A stretch of 32,813 bases of DNA from a virus, in IMG/VR virus record IMGVR_UViG_3300042476_000579, positions 1 to 32,813 of that record. The stretch is one strand, 5' to 3'. The notes beneath the pieces were generated by a model that was not told the origin of the DNA, made no database searches, and worked only from the letters and a program-made list of their open reading frames with translations. Position 1 is the stretch's first letter. Each line of letters starts with the position of its first letter. Shown in pieces: positions 7,185-15,060 of the stretch. Position numbers and translations under genes: made by a program.

Positions 7185-10100
7185 GCGACACTGCGGCGCG
7201 GAGTGGCCTCACGCTGATCGGTCAGGCTGCCGGGTCGTTTATCGGCGGGCCAATCGGCGCTGCCGTCGGCGGCACTATCGGTAACGCGGTAGGCTGGTGG
7301 CTCTTCCCCGAGCAGATCACCGCCGAGGGGCCGCGCTTGTCCGAGCTGACGGTGCAGGCGAGCACCTACGGCTTGACGATCCCGGTCGTGTACGGCCAAT
7401 GGAGATTGACCGGCAACATCATCTGGGCCGCGGACATCCGAGAGACGCGTCAAGAGCGCGACGCAGGCGGCAAGGGCGGCCCGCAGCAGACGCAGGTCTC
7501 CTACACCTACGATGCGAGTTTCGCGGTGGGTCTGTGCGAGGGTCCAATCGCGGGCGTACTGCGCATCTGGGCCGACTCGCGCCTGGTATACGACGTGAGC
7601 GCCACCGCAGACGCCGAGGCGGTGGCCGCCAGTATCAACGTGGGCGACGTGATCACCGTCTACACCGGCACGCAAACGCAAATGCCGGACCCAACCATTG
7701 AGGCCGCGCTCGGCGTGGGCAACGTGCCCGCCTATCGCGGCCTGGCCTACGTCGTATTCCGAGACCTTGCCCTCGGTGACTACGGCAACCGGATACCCAA
7801 TCTGTCTTTCGAGGTCATCGAGAACGGCGACCTGGAGCCCGGCTTTAGGGTGCTGGACGTGGCCGCGCCCACCGAGCCGCTGTACCGACTTAACGCCGCG
7901 CCACTCCGACAAGACCCGATCATCAGCACCTTTGGCGGCGGCATCATCCGCGTGCTGAGTTCTGGAAATATGGGGCAGACCCGGCTGTACGAAGTGACCG
8001 GCGCTTACATCGGCGCCACATCAGCGTCCGACGCCGAGTCCAACCTGCCGCCGTTTGCCGCGCTCGATTTTTACTATGGCGGTTGGCAGCTGGGCGAGTC
8101 CGGTTACACGTTGTACAACCGCACCCAGCCGCTACCACTCGGACGAGTGCTGCGCGTTGACAACGTAAGCGAGTCAATCCAGAGCCTTGAAATCGGTACG
8201 CCGATTCAAGGCTTGCAGTTGGCCGGTTTCGTCGCATGCGTTGACTGTCTGCACTACGTTGTGCTCACTACGTCAAATTTCCCGACGTCGACCAACTGGT
8301 ACTTGTTCCGATGGAACGGCGTGGGGCCGGAGCTGGTACGCAGCGGTACGGTCGATGCGGTGAATGGCGAAGACATATACACCTTCGGCGTGTCTCCCGT
8401 CGATCAGTTTGTCGGCAGACGGGCTGCCTCCATGCTGGAGTCCGACCTCACGCACCTGTGGGTCTATCTCGGAGACGGTGATCTCGCGGTCTACAAGCTG
8501 GACCGCGACAACGTGCTGCGCCGCGTGTTGCTGTTCGATGGCTCGACCGCCCGTCGGCCGCGCTTGGAGTTTGTTACCGGCTCCGTAGCGCTCAACGCCG
8601 ACCGCGGGCTGTGCTGCGTGCTCGGCACGACCGAACTTGACGTCACCCGCATCTACATGTACAGCCGCCTGACCGGCGGCAGCACCGGAACGCGCACGGT
8701 CTCGCAGGTGATTAATGGCCTGTGTCAGCGTGCGGGGCTGACGGTCGGCCAACTCTCGTCGTCCACGTTAACTGACCCCGTCATCGGGTATGGGGTCAGT
8801 CAGCCGCAGACCGCGCGCTCGGCGATTGAGGCGCTTAGCCGCGTGTACCCGTTCACTGGCGTGGAGAGCGGCACGCAGTTGAGATTTGCCGGCCGCAACA
8901 GCGCCGCGGTGGCGACCATCAACGCGGACGATCTGGGCGCCACGGCCGGCGATGATGTTGTCGATCTCGTAGTCTCCACGCGCGCGCAGGAAACCGACCT
9001 GCCGGCCCGTATGACACTACGTTACCGGGCCGTTGATGCAGACTATCAAGTCGGTGCGCAAAGCGCGCGCCGCATGATCACCGGCAGCGAGCAGGTGCTC
9101 GAGCTGGACATCCCGGTCGCCCTGACAGACCAGCGCGCGGCAGAGGCTGCGCAAGTGTTGCTGTCGGAAGCGTGGGTCGCCCGCAGCCAGCGTCAATTTG
9201 CGACCACGCGCAAATGGGCCTCGCTGGAGCCGGGCGACGTGGTCAACTTGGCGCTGCCGCAGACCACTTACACCGTGCGCATTGTGCGCAAGAGCGAGGC
9301 TGGCGGACTGGTGCAGTGGGAGGCAGTTGACCATTCGAGTGCGGCGTACACAACGAGCGTAGTAGCGGGGCAGACTCCGCCCGGCGTGCCCGTAGGCCTG
9401 CCAGCCGTTACGCAGTGCGAGATCATGGATCTGCCGCCTCTGCGCGACAATGATGACGACGGTGGCGTGTACGCAGCGGTCGTCCCAATCAGTGGCCGCC
9501 GCTGGAACGGCGCGCTCATTGAGCGGCGGCCCATCAACGTCGCTACCTGGCAAGCAGTAGAGACCGTCTATTCGGGCGGTACACTCGGCTGCATGGTCAC
9601 GGCGCTGCCGCCGTTCTCGGGCGGCAACAGGTGGGACCAGTCCAGCGAGGCGCAGGTCGAGATGCTATCCGGCGCGCTGTCCAGCGTAACAGAGCTGGCT
9701 GTGCTCAACGGCGCTAACGCCGCGCTGATCGGCGACGAGATTGTGCAGTTCCGGGAGGCAACGCTGCTCAGCGGCACGACCTACCGGCTACGCGGTTTCC
9801 TGCGTCAGCGCCGCGCAACCACCGCAGAGGCGGCAACGCACACGGCCAACGAGCGATTTGTCCTGCTCGATGCGGCCAGCCTGCGGCGGATCGAAGTGTC
9901 TCTAGGAGAGGTGGGCTACACGTTCGTCTACACCGCCGTCACGCTGGGGGGGCGGCGTGACCTCATGTACAGGCAGACCGTCAAACACACCGGCCGGGCG
10001 ATCAGGCCCCTGAGCCCGGTGCTGCTTAACGCAGTGCGGGGCGCGGACGACAGGCTGCGTTTTAGTTGGACCCGCCGCGCACGGATTAATGCGGCCTGGA

Positions 10101-10888
10101 ACGATTTTGCCGACGTGCCGCTCGATGAGCCAGATGAGCTTTATGACGTTGAGCTCGTTACTAACGACGTTCTTGCCCTCCGATTGCTGTATCTGCCCGA
10201 CTGGGATCGCCGCGAAGTGGAGTGGACATTAGGCCAGCAGATCGCCGCGACTAACCAGCCGGTGCAGCAGGTGGTGCTGCGCGTGTGGCAGAAGAGCAAT
10301 CGCGTCGGCCGGGGTGAGCTGGCCGAGGCGGTGGTCAGTGCGCCCCTGATGCCGTTTATCCGCGACTGGAACGACAACCTGGTCACCGCACAGACGGTCT
10401 TTGGACCCAGTGCCACGCACAGCGTTGTGTCCGGTGTTTTCCAGATCACCGCACTCGGAAACGGCTGGAGCCGCCTGGATCAGGCGTACTCGGTGTCGGA
10501 TTTTCGACTTGAACTGGACGTCATCACCAGCGGGTCCGGGTTTGCGGGGGTCGTGTACCGCACGACGGGTTGGTCCGGCAGTGGCGGCATGTACGCTTAC
10601 CTGGTGACCATTTTCAGCACGGCCGGAGGGATCAACGTCACGCTCTACCGGGGCGCCAACTCGGCCGCAGGGGGCGCCGATACGACGGTGTCTCAGGTGT
10701 TCGTGCCGGGTCCGTCAACGGGCACATTTCGGCTTGCGGTCGCGGTCACCGGCAACACGCACCAAGTCAGCGTCAACGGCCTGCTGCGCATCAACGCCGT
10801 CGACAGCATTTTCCAGTCTGCAGGTCAATTTGGTCTTTACGCCTACGCCGCCACCATGCAATTCGACAATCTTCGCATCGACTACTAA
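7181..10888 (+). CDS. Central tail-tip / host specificity protein (GTA gp15 / lambda J-like)
   Basis: A 1235-residue protein, the largest in the window. It opens with a Gly/Ala-rich segment (GSFIGGPIGAAVGGTIGNAV) and IPVVYGQWRLTGNIIW, then SYTYDASFAVGLCEGPIAG, the usual start of this family. The middle (residues about 500-700) holds the baseplate-like fold region, with TVSQVINGLCQRAGL and QTARSAIEALSRVYPF. From about residue 1050 it changes character into a beta-rich domain resembling a laminin-G/concanavalin lectin fold (FRLELDVITSGSGFAGVVYR, and a final MQFDNLRIDY). It likely forms the central fibre and binds host surface glycans. The ATG overlaps the peptidase stop. Confidence 0.92.
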   Translation: MSDTAARSGLTLIGQAAGSFIGGPIGAAVGGTIGNAVGWWLFPEQITAEGPRLSELTVQASTYGLTIPVVYGQWRLTGNIIWAADIRETRQERDAGGKGGPQQTQVSYTYDASFAVGLCEGPIAGVLRIWADSRLVYDVSATADAEAVAASINVGDVITVYTGTQTQMPDPTIEAALGVGNVPAYRGLAYVVFRDLALGDYGNRIPNLSFEVIENGDLEPGFRVLDVAAPTEPLYRLNAAPLRQDPIISTFGGGIIRVLSSGNMGQTRLYEVTGAYIGATSASDAESNLPPFAALDFYYGGWQLGESGYTLYNRTQPLPLGRVLRVDNVSESIQSLEIGTPIQGLQLAGFVACVDCLHYVVLTTSNFPTSTNWYLFRWNGVGPELVRSGTVDAVNGEDIYTFGVSPVDQFVGRRAASMLESDLTHLWVYLGDGDLAVYKLDRDNVLRRVLLFDGSTARRPRLEFVTGSVALNADRGLCCVLGTTELDVTRIYMYSRLTGGSTGTRTVSQVINGLCQRAGLTVGQLSSSTLTDPVIGYGVSQPQTARSAIEALSRVYPFTGVESGTQLRFAGRNSAAVATINADDLGATAGDDVVDLVVSTRAQETDLPARMTLRYRAVDADYQVGAQSARRMITGSEQVLELDIPVALTDQRAAEAAQVLLSEAWVARSQRQFATTRKWASLEPGDVVNLALPQTTYTVRIVRKSEAGGLVQWEAVDHSSAAYTTSVVAGQTPPGVPVGLPAVTQCEIMDLPPLRDNDDDGGVYAAVVPISGRRWNGALIERRPINVATWQAVETVYSGGTLGCMVTALPPFSGGNRWDQSSEAQVEMLSGALSSVTELAVLNGANAALIGDEIVQFREATLLSGTTYRLRGFLRQRRATTAEAATHTANERFVLLDAASLRRIEVSLGEVGYTFVYTAVTLGGRRDLMYRQTVKHTGRAIRPLSPVLLNAVRGADDRLRFSWTRRARINAAWNDFADVPLDEPDELYDVELVTNDVLALRLLYLPDWDRREVEWTLGQQIAATNQPVQQVVLRVWQKSNRVGRGELAEAVVSAPLMPFIRDWNDNLVTAQTVFGPSATHSVVSGVFQITALGNGWSRLDQAYSVSDFRLELDVITSGSGFAGVVYRTTGWSGSGGMYAYLVTIFSTAGGINVTLYRGANSAAGGADTTVSQVFVPGPSTGTFRLAVAVTGNTHQVSVNGLLRINAVDSIFQSAGQFGLYAYAATMQFDNLRIDY

Positions 10889-10902
10889 GACTAAGGACAC
10901 CC

Positions 10903-11574
10903 ATGGCCGACAGCAGCGGATTCAGCCTGCCCGACTTCATCTCCGAAAATCAGGCGCAAAAAGAGGTCACGGCCAACGGCTTTTTCGACGCGGGCAGCCC
11001 GGCGATTTTGTTCGGCCGCCGCGTATCGACCTCCGGATTGCTCACCTGGGGATTCTTTGGCGGCGAGTTGCTCGTCGACGGCGTGCTCACGGCGATCAAC
11101 AACGGTTCCGTTGCGCTCACCGTTAGCGCGACCAATTTTATTGAGGCGACGCGCGCAGGCGCGGTCAGTGCTAACACCACTGGATTCACCGCCGGCCGCA
11201 TCCCGTTGTATGAGGTGGTGACCAACGCAACAACCACCACGTCCTGGACCGACCGCCGCGCATGGGTTCAGCCTGCACACGTTGCCGGCCTGCTCGCGCG
11301 CGCGATGGCGACCGACGCCAACATCACCCTGACTGCCGCCGAGGCGCGCAACCAGATCCTGCGCATCACCTCCAGCGTCAGCCTAACCGCCACTCGCAAC
11401 GTGGTCGTGCCGCTGGCACCGCAAATCTGGGTCGTGGACAACAGCACAACCGGCGGTCAGTCCCTGCAGTTCATCGGCGCGACCGGCACTGGCGTGACTG
11501 TAGCCAATGCGCGTCGCGCGGTGATATTTTCGGACGGTACGAACATTGTGCGCGCCAGTCCGGATCAGGCGTAA
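10903..11574 (+). CDS. Tail-fibre-associated protein, DUF2793-like
   Basis: A 223-residue protein with an N-terminal SLPDFISENQAQKEVTANGFFDAG segment like the NQAQKEV start of DUF2793 tail proteins. The rest is Thr/Ala/Val-rich and beta-forming with TTTTSWTDRRAWV and a late FSDGTNIVRA end, common in fibre or tip decoration proteins. The ATG at 10903 follows an AAGGA ribosome-binding site, and the frame upstream of it runs inside the previous gene. Position after the central tip protein fits an accessory receptor-binding component. The exact role is unknown. Confidence 0.75.
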   Translation: MADSSGFSLPDFISENQAQKEVTANGFFDAGSPAILFGRRVSTSGLLTWGFFGGELLVDGVLTAINNGSVALTVSATNFIEATRAGAVSANTTGFTAGRIPLYEVVTNATTTTSWTDRRAWVQPAHVAGLLARAMATDANITLTAAEARNQILRITSSVSLTATRNVVVPLAPQIWVVDNSTTGGQSLQFIGATGTGVTVANARRAVIFSDGTNIVRASPDQA

Positions 11575-11610
11575 ATTCCCGATGTGCTTCCCATCTACGA
11601 AAGGTGCATC

Positions 11611-11805
11611 ATGATGACTCGACTTCGGCGCCGGCTTGCGTCCATCTTCATACGGCTTGCATATCGCGTGCGGCCGTCGTCCGACACAGTGTCCTCCGCG
11701 AAAGGCGGTCTTGGCGGCCCCGGTGCTGCGGATGCTGCCGCCCCGCGCAATTTGACCGCGCCAGCGAAGGGCGGTCTTGGCGGTCCCGGTGCTGCGGACG
11801 ATTGA
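11611..11805 (+). CDS. Small basic/glycine-rich protein with duplicated AKGGLGGPGAAD motif
   Basis: A 64-residue frame. The N-terminal third is basic and hydrophobic (RLRRRLASIFIRLAYRVR). Then come two copies of AKGGLGGPGAAD 22 codons apart, the second at the C-terminus. The two DNA copies (11698-11734 and 11764-11800) differ at three bases, all synonymous in this frame, which supports real translation. GAAAGG lies 9 nt upstream of the first ATG. It heads the lysis cassette and overlaps the next gene by 29 nt. No known family recognised. Confidence 0.5.
   Translation: MMTRLRRRLASIFIRLAYRVRPSSDTVSSAKGGLGGPGAADAAAPRNLTAPAKGGLGGPGAADD
11698..11800 (+). repeat. Imperfect 37-bp direct repeat (two copies, 66-bp period)
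   Basis: Copies at 11698-11734 and 11764-11800 match at 34 of 37 positions. Copy 2 carries the AAGGG ribosome-binding site (11767-11771) and the TTG start (11777) of the downstream membrane protein, so the duplication also shapes translation initiation there. Confidence 0.85.
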
Positions 11806-12214
11806 CGCGCGCATAGCGCTGTGCGTCGTGGTCGCTGTATTGACTGCCGCAGACCTGCATTACGTGGTCGCGGCGCAGTGGCCGGACGCTGAGGCATGGC
11901 GCATCGCGCGGCGCGCCAAATACGTAGCGGACGGAGCGGCGCACGCGCTGCTGCTCGCCATAGTGCTGTACCTGTCGCAAAAGGTCATGCGCGGCCGGGC
12001 GCTGATCGTCTGCGCCGTCGCGGTGCTGTACGGTGCGGCGCATGGCGTCATGCAAGCCGCCTGCGGATACGCGGCCTACTTCATGGACCGACCCGCGGTG
12101 CGCGCCGCCGGCGGCTTGTGCGAGCGCGCCAACGGCTGGGAGCTGATCGTCATGTGTGTCGTCGTCCCGATCGCAATTGCCCTCGTCTGGAGGCGCCGAC
12201 ATGGCCGCCGCTGA
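11777..12214 (+). CDS. Four-helix membrane protein of the lysis region
   Basis: A 145-residue protein with about four hydrophobic segments (residues about 10-31, 53-68, 73-95 and 121-138) and an Arg-rich cytoplasmic-type C-terminus (WRRRHGRR). The TTG at 11777 is chosen because AAGGG lies 5 nt upstream. A GTG at 11789 is an alternative. It precedes two more small membrane proteins and the endolysin, so it may be a holin, antiholin or other membrane accessory of lysis. I do not recognise a family. Confidence 0.65.
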   Translation: MAVPVLRTIDARIALCVVVAVLTAADLHYVVAAQWPDAEAWRIARRAKYVADGAAHALLLAIVLYLSQKVMRGRALIVCAVAVLYGAAHGVMQAACGYAAYFMDRPAVRAAGGLCERANGWELIVMCVVVPIAIALVWRRRHGRR

Positions 12215-12575
12215 ATCAACCGCCTGGCCGGCGGCGGCGGCCGCGTCACTCGCCGCATCCACAATGGGGCAACACTGGTTGCTCCTTGGCGTGCCGCCGG
12301 CAGTGTGGTTTGCCTGCGTCGCCGGCGCGATATGGGGCGCGACCTGGTTCGAGTCGCACCGGCCGGTTGCGCGGCCGATTGCCATCATCGCTAACTTTGG
12401 GGCAGGCCTCGTGCTATCGACCGGCCTCGACGAGTACGCCAACCTGGGCACCTGGGCGCACGCAACCGCCGGATTCGTGGCCGCCGCGTGGCCGGTGATG
12501 ATTGCGCAGGCCGTGCGCGACTCGATCATCGGGGCAATCCACAAGATCGTCGGCCGCGAAGGCGGGAAACAATGA
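12201..12575 (+). CDS. Putative holin (three hydrophobic segments)
   Basis: A 124-residue protein with hydrophobic segments around residues 27-49 (LLLGVPPAVWFACVAGAIWG), 61-77 and 87-105, and a charged C-terminus (HKIVGREGGKQ), the layout of class I holins. TGGAGG lies 7 nt upstream of the ATG at 12201. It overlaps the preceding membrane gene by 14 nt, and its stop overlaps the next ATG (ATGA). Holin function is inferred from topology and from its place before the endolysin. Which of the three membrane proteins is the holin cannot be decided from sequence. Confidence 0.65.
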   Translation: MAAAESTAWPAAAAASLAASTMGQHWLLLGVPPAVWFACVAGAIWGATWFESHRPVARPIAIIANFGAGLVLSTGLDEYANLGTWAHATAGFVAAAWPVMIAQAVRDSIIGAIHKIVGREGGKQ

Positions 12576-12874
12576 TGACCGCTCAGTACGCCCTGTGCTT
12601 TGCGCTGCTCTGGTGGGCCGTCGTGCGCAGCGGGCACATGGGGCCGCGCACTCCGTTAATCGACAAATGCGCCCTGGCCGCTTTAGGCGGGGCCGCGGCT
12701 GCGTACATCGTCGAGCTGCACCAGTACGGCAGCCCACATATCGGCGCCCCGCTGCTGCTGCTCGGCGCAGCGTTGTGGGTGCTGCCGCCGACCGTGCGCT
12801 GCTGGCTGTGCAGCATCAAGTCGTTCCGGCACGTACTCAGGCAGGCCAACGTGGAGTCGCGCAATGATCGATGA
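12572..12874 (+). CDS. Small membrane protein, holin-like
   Basis: A 100-residue protein with three likely membrane segments (about residues 4-17, 27-43 and 54-72) and a basic C-terminal tail with FRHVLRQANVESRNDR. The start overlaps the previous TGA in an ATGATG context, so either Met could be used. The stop lies 11 nt inside the endolysin gene. It resembles small phage holins in size and topology, and may act with the preceding protein as holin/antiholin. Confidence 0.65.
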   Translation: MMTAQYALCFALLWWAVVRSGHMGPRTPLIDKCALAALGGAAAAYIVELHQYGSPHIGAPLLLLGAALWVLPPTVRCWLCSIKSFRHVLRQANVESRNDR

Positions 12875-13367
12875 CGACGATCCGCCCTGGCTAGAGATCG
12901 CCCGCACTTACGTCGGCGTGCGCGAGATCCCGGGACCACAGCACAACCCGGTTATCGCGCGCTGGCTTCATGGCCTGCGCGCGTGGTGGCACGATGATGA
13001 GACGCCCTGGTGTGGCACCTTCGTCGCCGCGTGCCTGCAGCAGGCCGGCCACCCCGTGGCGCGCCACTGGATGCGCGCCCGCGCGTGGCTGGACTGGGGC
13101 CTGCCGATCGGCGTCGGCGCGCTGGGTGCTGTGGCGGTGATCAAGCGAGGCGACAACCCGCAGCAGGGACACGTGGGCTTCGTGGTCGGATGGTCCGCGG
13201 AGGGGCGGCTGCTGCTGCTCGGCGGCAACCAGTCCGACGAAGTTAACGTCCGCGGGTTCGCCCCGGACCGGCTGCTGGGCTACCGCTGGCCGCTCGGCTA
13301 CCCGGCGCCGACCGCGCCTGCGCCGCACCTGACGCGGGTGGCGCAGATGTCCGCCAGCGAGGCGTAG
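12864..13367 (+). CDS. Endolysin, CHAP-type cysteine amidase/peptidase (TIGR02594-like)
   Basis: A 167-residue muralytic enzyme. Cys50 in the DETPWCGTFVA motif, His104 in QQGHVGFVVGW and Asn122 in LGGNQSDEVNV form the likely Cys-His-Asn catalytic set of TIGR02594/CHAP lysins. The N-terminus has PWLEIARTYVGVREIPG, typical for this family. There is no signal peptide or membrane segment, so it needs a holin for export, and three holin-like genes lie directly upstream. The start codon overlaps the preceding gene by 11 nt. Confidence 0.92.
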   Translation: MIDDDDPPWLEIARTYVGVREIPGPQHNPVIARWLHGLRAWWHDDETPWCGTFVAACLQQAGHPVARHWMRARAWLDWGLPIGVGALGAVAVIKRGDNPQQGHVGFVVGWSAEGRLLLLGGNQSDEVNVRGFAPDRLLGYRWPLGYPAPTAPAPHLTRVAQMSASEA

Positions 13368-13399
13368 CCCGCGGCACAATGTCAAGCGGAGATTTAGCC

Positions 13400-13513
13400 A
13401 TGACGAAAAAACAACACGTCTACCGTTACCGCAGCGCGGTCACCGGCCGCTGGGTCACCTCAGACTACGCCCGCCGCTACCCCGCGCGCACTGTGCGGGA
13501 GCGTGTGCGATGA
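13400..13513 (+). CDS. 37-residue lysis-region protein (YRSAVTGRWVT family)
   Basis: A short basic protein, MTKKQHVYRYRSAVTGRWVT followed by a Tyr/Arg-rich end. Small proteins with a YRSAxTGRFV core and a PxxTVRE end are common between endolysin and spanin genes of proteobacterial phages and are often misnamed in databases. The function is unknown. It has its own ATG, and its TGA overlaps the ATG of the spanin gene. Confidence 0.75.
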   Translation: MTKKQHVYRYRSAVTGRWVTSDYARRYPARTVRERVR

Positions 13514-13887
13514 CGCTCAGCATTCAGCTGGCCGCCGCCGCGGCCGCGCTGGCCGTAGCGTTTGGGGCCGGCTGGCAGATCAACGGCTGGCGGCTTGAGG
13601 CTGGGGAGATGGATCGCGTCGAGAATGCCGTTCGAGCGCGCGAGGCGGGCTTGGAGCGCGTTGCCGGCGTGTCTGCTGCATACCAGCAGGTCGCGGCTGA
13701 ACTGCGCCGACTGGACGCTGTAAATCGCGTGGAGACGATCCGTGAAACAAATCGCGTGGAGTATCGCTGTCAGCTGCCTGCTGACGGCCAGCGGCTGCTC
13801 GACGACGCCGTCGGCGCCGCAAACAGTGCGGCCACAGGCCGACCTGCTGCAACCGTGCCCGCTGATCGCCAGCCGCCCCCTGGCTGA
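13510..13887 (+). CDS. Rz: Inner-membrane spanin subunit (Rz-like)
   Basis: A 125-residue protein with one N-terminal membrane anchor (about residues 6-22, Ala-rich, ending GAGWQING) followed by a charged periplasmic helix (AVRAREAGLERV, AELRRLDAVNRVETIRE), the i-spanin layout. It lies after the endolysin, and a lipoprotein gene is nested in its +1 frame, which together identify the two-component spanin that fuses inner and outer membranes at the end of lysis. The ATG overlaps the preceding TGA. Confidence 0.85.
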   Translation: MTLSIQLAAAAAALAVAFGAGWQINGWRLEAGEMDRVENAVRAREAGLERVAGVSAAYQQVAAELRRLDAVNRVETIRETNRVEYRCQLPADGQRLLDDAVGAANSAATGRPAATVPADRQPPPG

Positions 13888-13981
13888 CCTGGGCGAGCTG
13901 CTGCTGTGGACGCGCGATCTGGTCGCGCAGTACGGCGAGTGCGCCGCCCGCCAGCGCGCGTTAGCCGATGCGGTCAGATAG
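13742..13981 (+). CDS. Rz1: Outer-membrane spanin lipoprotein (Rz1-like), overlapping Rz
   Basis: A 79-residue lipoprotein starting at GTG 13742 inside Rz in another frame and running 94 nt past its end. The signal sequence ends LTASGC with Cys19 as the lipidation site, and the mature part is Pro-rich at first (STTPSAPQTV), as in Rz1 proteins. Out-of-frame overlap of Rz1 with Rz is a familiar phage arrangement. It would bind the C-terminus of Rz across the periplasm. Confidence 0.88.
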   Translation: MKQIAWSIAVSCLLTASGCSTTPSAPQTVRPQADLLQPCPLIASRPLADLGELLLWTRDLVAQYGECAARQRALADAVR

Positions 13982-13994
13982 CTGGGGTTGCTGC

Positions 13995-14558
13995 CTAACT
14001 TTCGACCTCCAGTGCCGAACAAATCTCCCTAAGCTTGTCTCCTTGCTGCTTACGTGCGGCGGCCCATGCGGCGTCCCATGCAGCCCATGCGGCGCCCCCT
14101 GTAGCGGCCTGTGCGGCAGCGGCCTCTTCGGCGGCCCGTGCGGCGTCCAATGCGTCCCCTGCGGCGGCCCGTACAGCCCGTGCGGCGCCCCGTGCGGCGT
14201 CCCCTGCGGCGGCCCGTACAGCCCGTGCGGCGGCCCTCCGTGCGTCTGACAGTTCGGCGTCGCTTGCCTCCCCGTTCGCGTACCGTTCCGCAACATCTAA
14301 TGCCGCCAAGCTGCGCGGGTCTCGCATTAGATGCTGCCCCTGCCGAGCACACCATACTGCATACAGCCTGATTTCACGGTCTCGGCCTTTGACGGCCCGC
14401 AGGCACGAAAGCGCGTCGTCTAGTCCGTTGCTGTCCAGGATCGTGACAATTCGCAGCGGCTCGTCATCGGCCTTGGTCTTGCCAAGGTGAAGTAGCAGCT
14501 TGCGCCAGCCGTCAGGGCAGAGATTATGCTTTTTGATAGCTTTGAGCGTGGTAATCAT
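13995..14558 (-). CDS. Alanine-rich protein, Imm5-like putative immunity protein
   Basis: A 187-residue protein. Residues 1-90 hold a compact part with KKHNLCPDGWRKLL, LRIVTILDSNGLDDALSCLR and IRLYAVWCARQ. The rest is an Ala-rich helical region with a 15-residue repeat (ARAVRAAAGDAARGA, then ARAVRAAAGDALDAA), ending KLREICSALE. This organisation matches proteins called putative immunity (Imm5-like) that occur widely in phages. Actual immunity is unproven. GGAGG lies 7 nt before the ATG at 14558, and that ribosome-binding site is inside the end of the upstream gene. It is the last gene of the leftward operon. Confidence 0.75.
   Translation of the reverse strand: MITTLKAIKKHNLCPDGWRKLLLHLGKTKADDEPLRIVTILDSNGLDDALSCLRAVKGRDREIRLYAVWCARQGQHLMRDPRSLAALDVAERYANGEASDAELSDARRAAARAVRAAAGDAARGAARAVRAAAGDALDAARAAEEAAAAQAATGGAAWAAWDAAWAAARKQQGDKLREICSALEVES
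14152..14232 (-). repeat. 36-bp direct repeat, 45-bp period, in the Ala-rich gene
   Basis: Two identical 36-bp copies (14152-14187 and 14197-14232) encode the repeated RAVRAAAGDA segment. The exact DNA identity suggests a recent in-frame 15-codon duplication. It is coding and has no CRISPR-like spacers. Confidence 0.8.
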
Positions 14559-14779
14559 TTCCGACCTCCATCGATTGCCGCCCACAGTTCCGGAACCCGC
14601 TGCGCTGTAACCGTTAGCTCGCTCGGCATCGGGTAATGCCGCAGCAGCGCATACAGGCGGCGCAGCGCTTCTCGTGGCACGCGCACGGTATCGCCGTTGC
14701 CGTGCATGTACGGCTCTAGCCGCTGCACGGCTCGGGCCATCTCAACCACAGCGCGCGTTCTTTCGTTCGGCGTTGTCAT
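14555..14779 (-). CDS. BPSL0761-family protein
   Basis: A 74-residue protein with MTTPNERTRAVVEMARAVQR at the start and REALRRLYALLRHYPMPSEL in the middle, the signature of the BPSL0761 family found in Burkholderiales phages and prophages. No function is established. The end of the gene carries the GGAGG ribosome-binding site of the downstream gene. Its last 20 codons are duplicated as a remnant at 17721-17783. The stop overlaps the next ATG and the start overlaps the previous stop. Confidence 0.82.
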   Translation of the reverse strand: MTTPNERTRAVVEMARAVQRLEPYMHGNGDTVRVPREALRRLYALLRHYPMPSELTVTAQRVPELWAAIDGGRK

Positions 14780-15060
14780 CGTTCTTCCTTCGCGCGCCCC
14801 CTGCTGAGCAACCGCCCGCTACCCGCAGCGCAAATCCAAACGTCGTCCTGCGGCCGCTGTCCCGCGAGCATCAGCGCGCGCTCCCCTTCGGCGCACAGAC
14901 TGACCGCGGCATGGCGCTCCGCCTGCGCCAGCAATAGCGCGTCGCGCTGTCCAATCGACATCCCCCACGGCCAGATCACAAGCGCGGCAGCCACGCCAGC
15001 CACCGCCAGGCCGGTCGTAAATCCGGCGGCGTACTCAATGCGTTCGATAAGCAGCTTCAC
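14776..15060 (-). CDS. Small membrane protein
   Basis: A 94-residue protein with one strong membrane segment (about residues 12-34, TTGLAVAGVAAALVIWPWG) and a charged second half with two Cys (SLCAEGE, WICAAG). I chose the GTG at 15060 because it overlaps the TGA of the upstream gene (GTGA), as in the rest of this operon. A longer frame upstream is only Arg/Pro-rich shadow of that gene. No family recognised. Confidence 0.6.
   Translation of the reverse strand: MKLLIERIEYAAGFTTGLAVAGVAAALVIWPWGMSIGQRDALLLAQAERHAAVSLCAEGERALMLAGQRPQDDVWICAAGSGRLLSRGRAKEER

Noticed and set aside
7079-7912. 277-codon minus-strand frame opposite the tail-tip genes
   Set aside because: Shadow of a certain structural gene, with no start signals.
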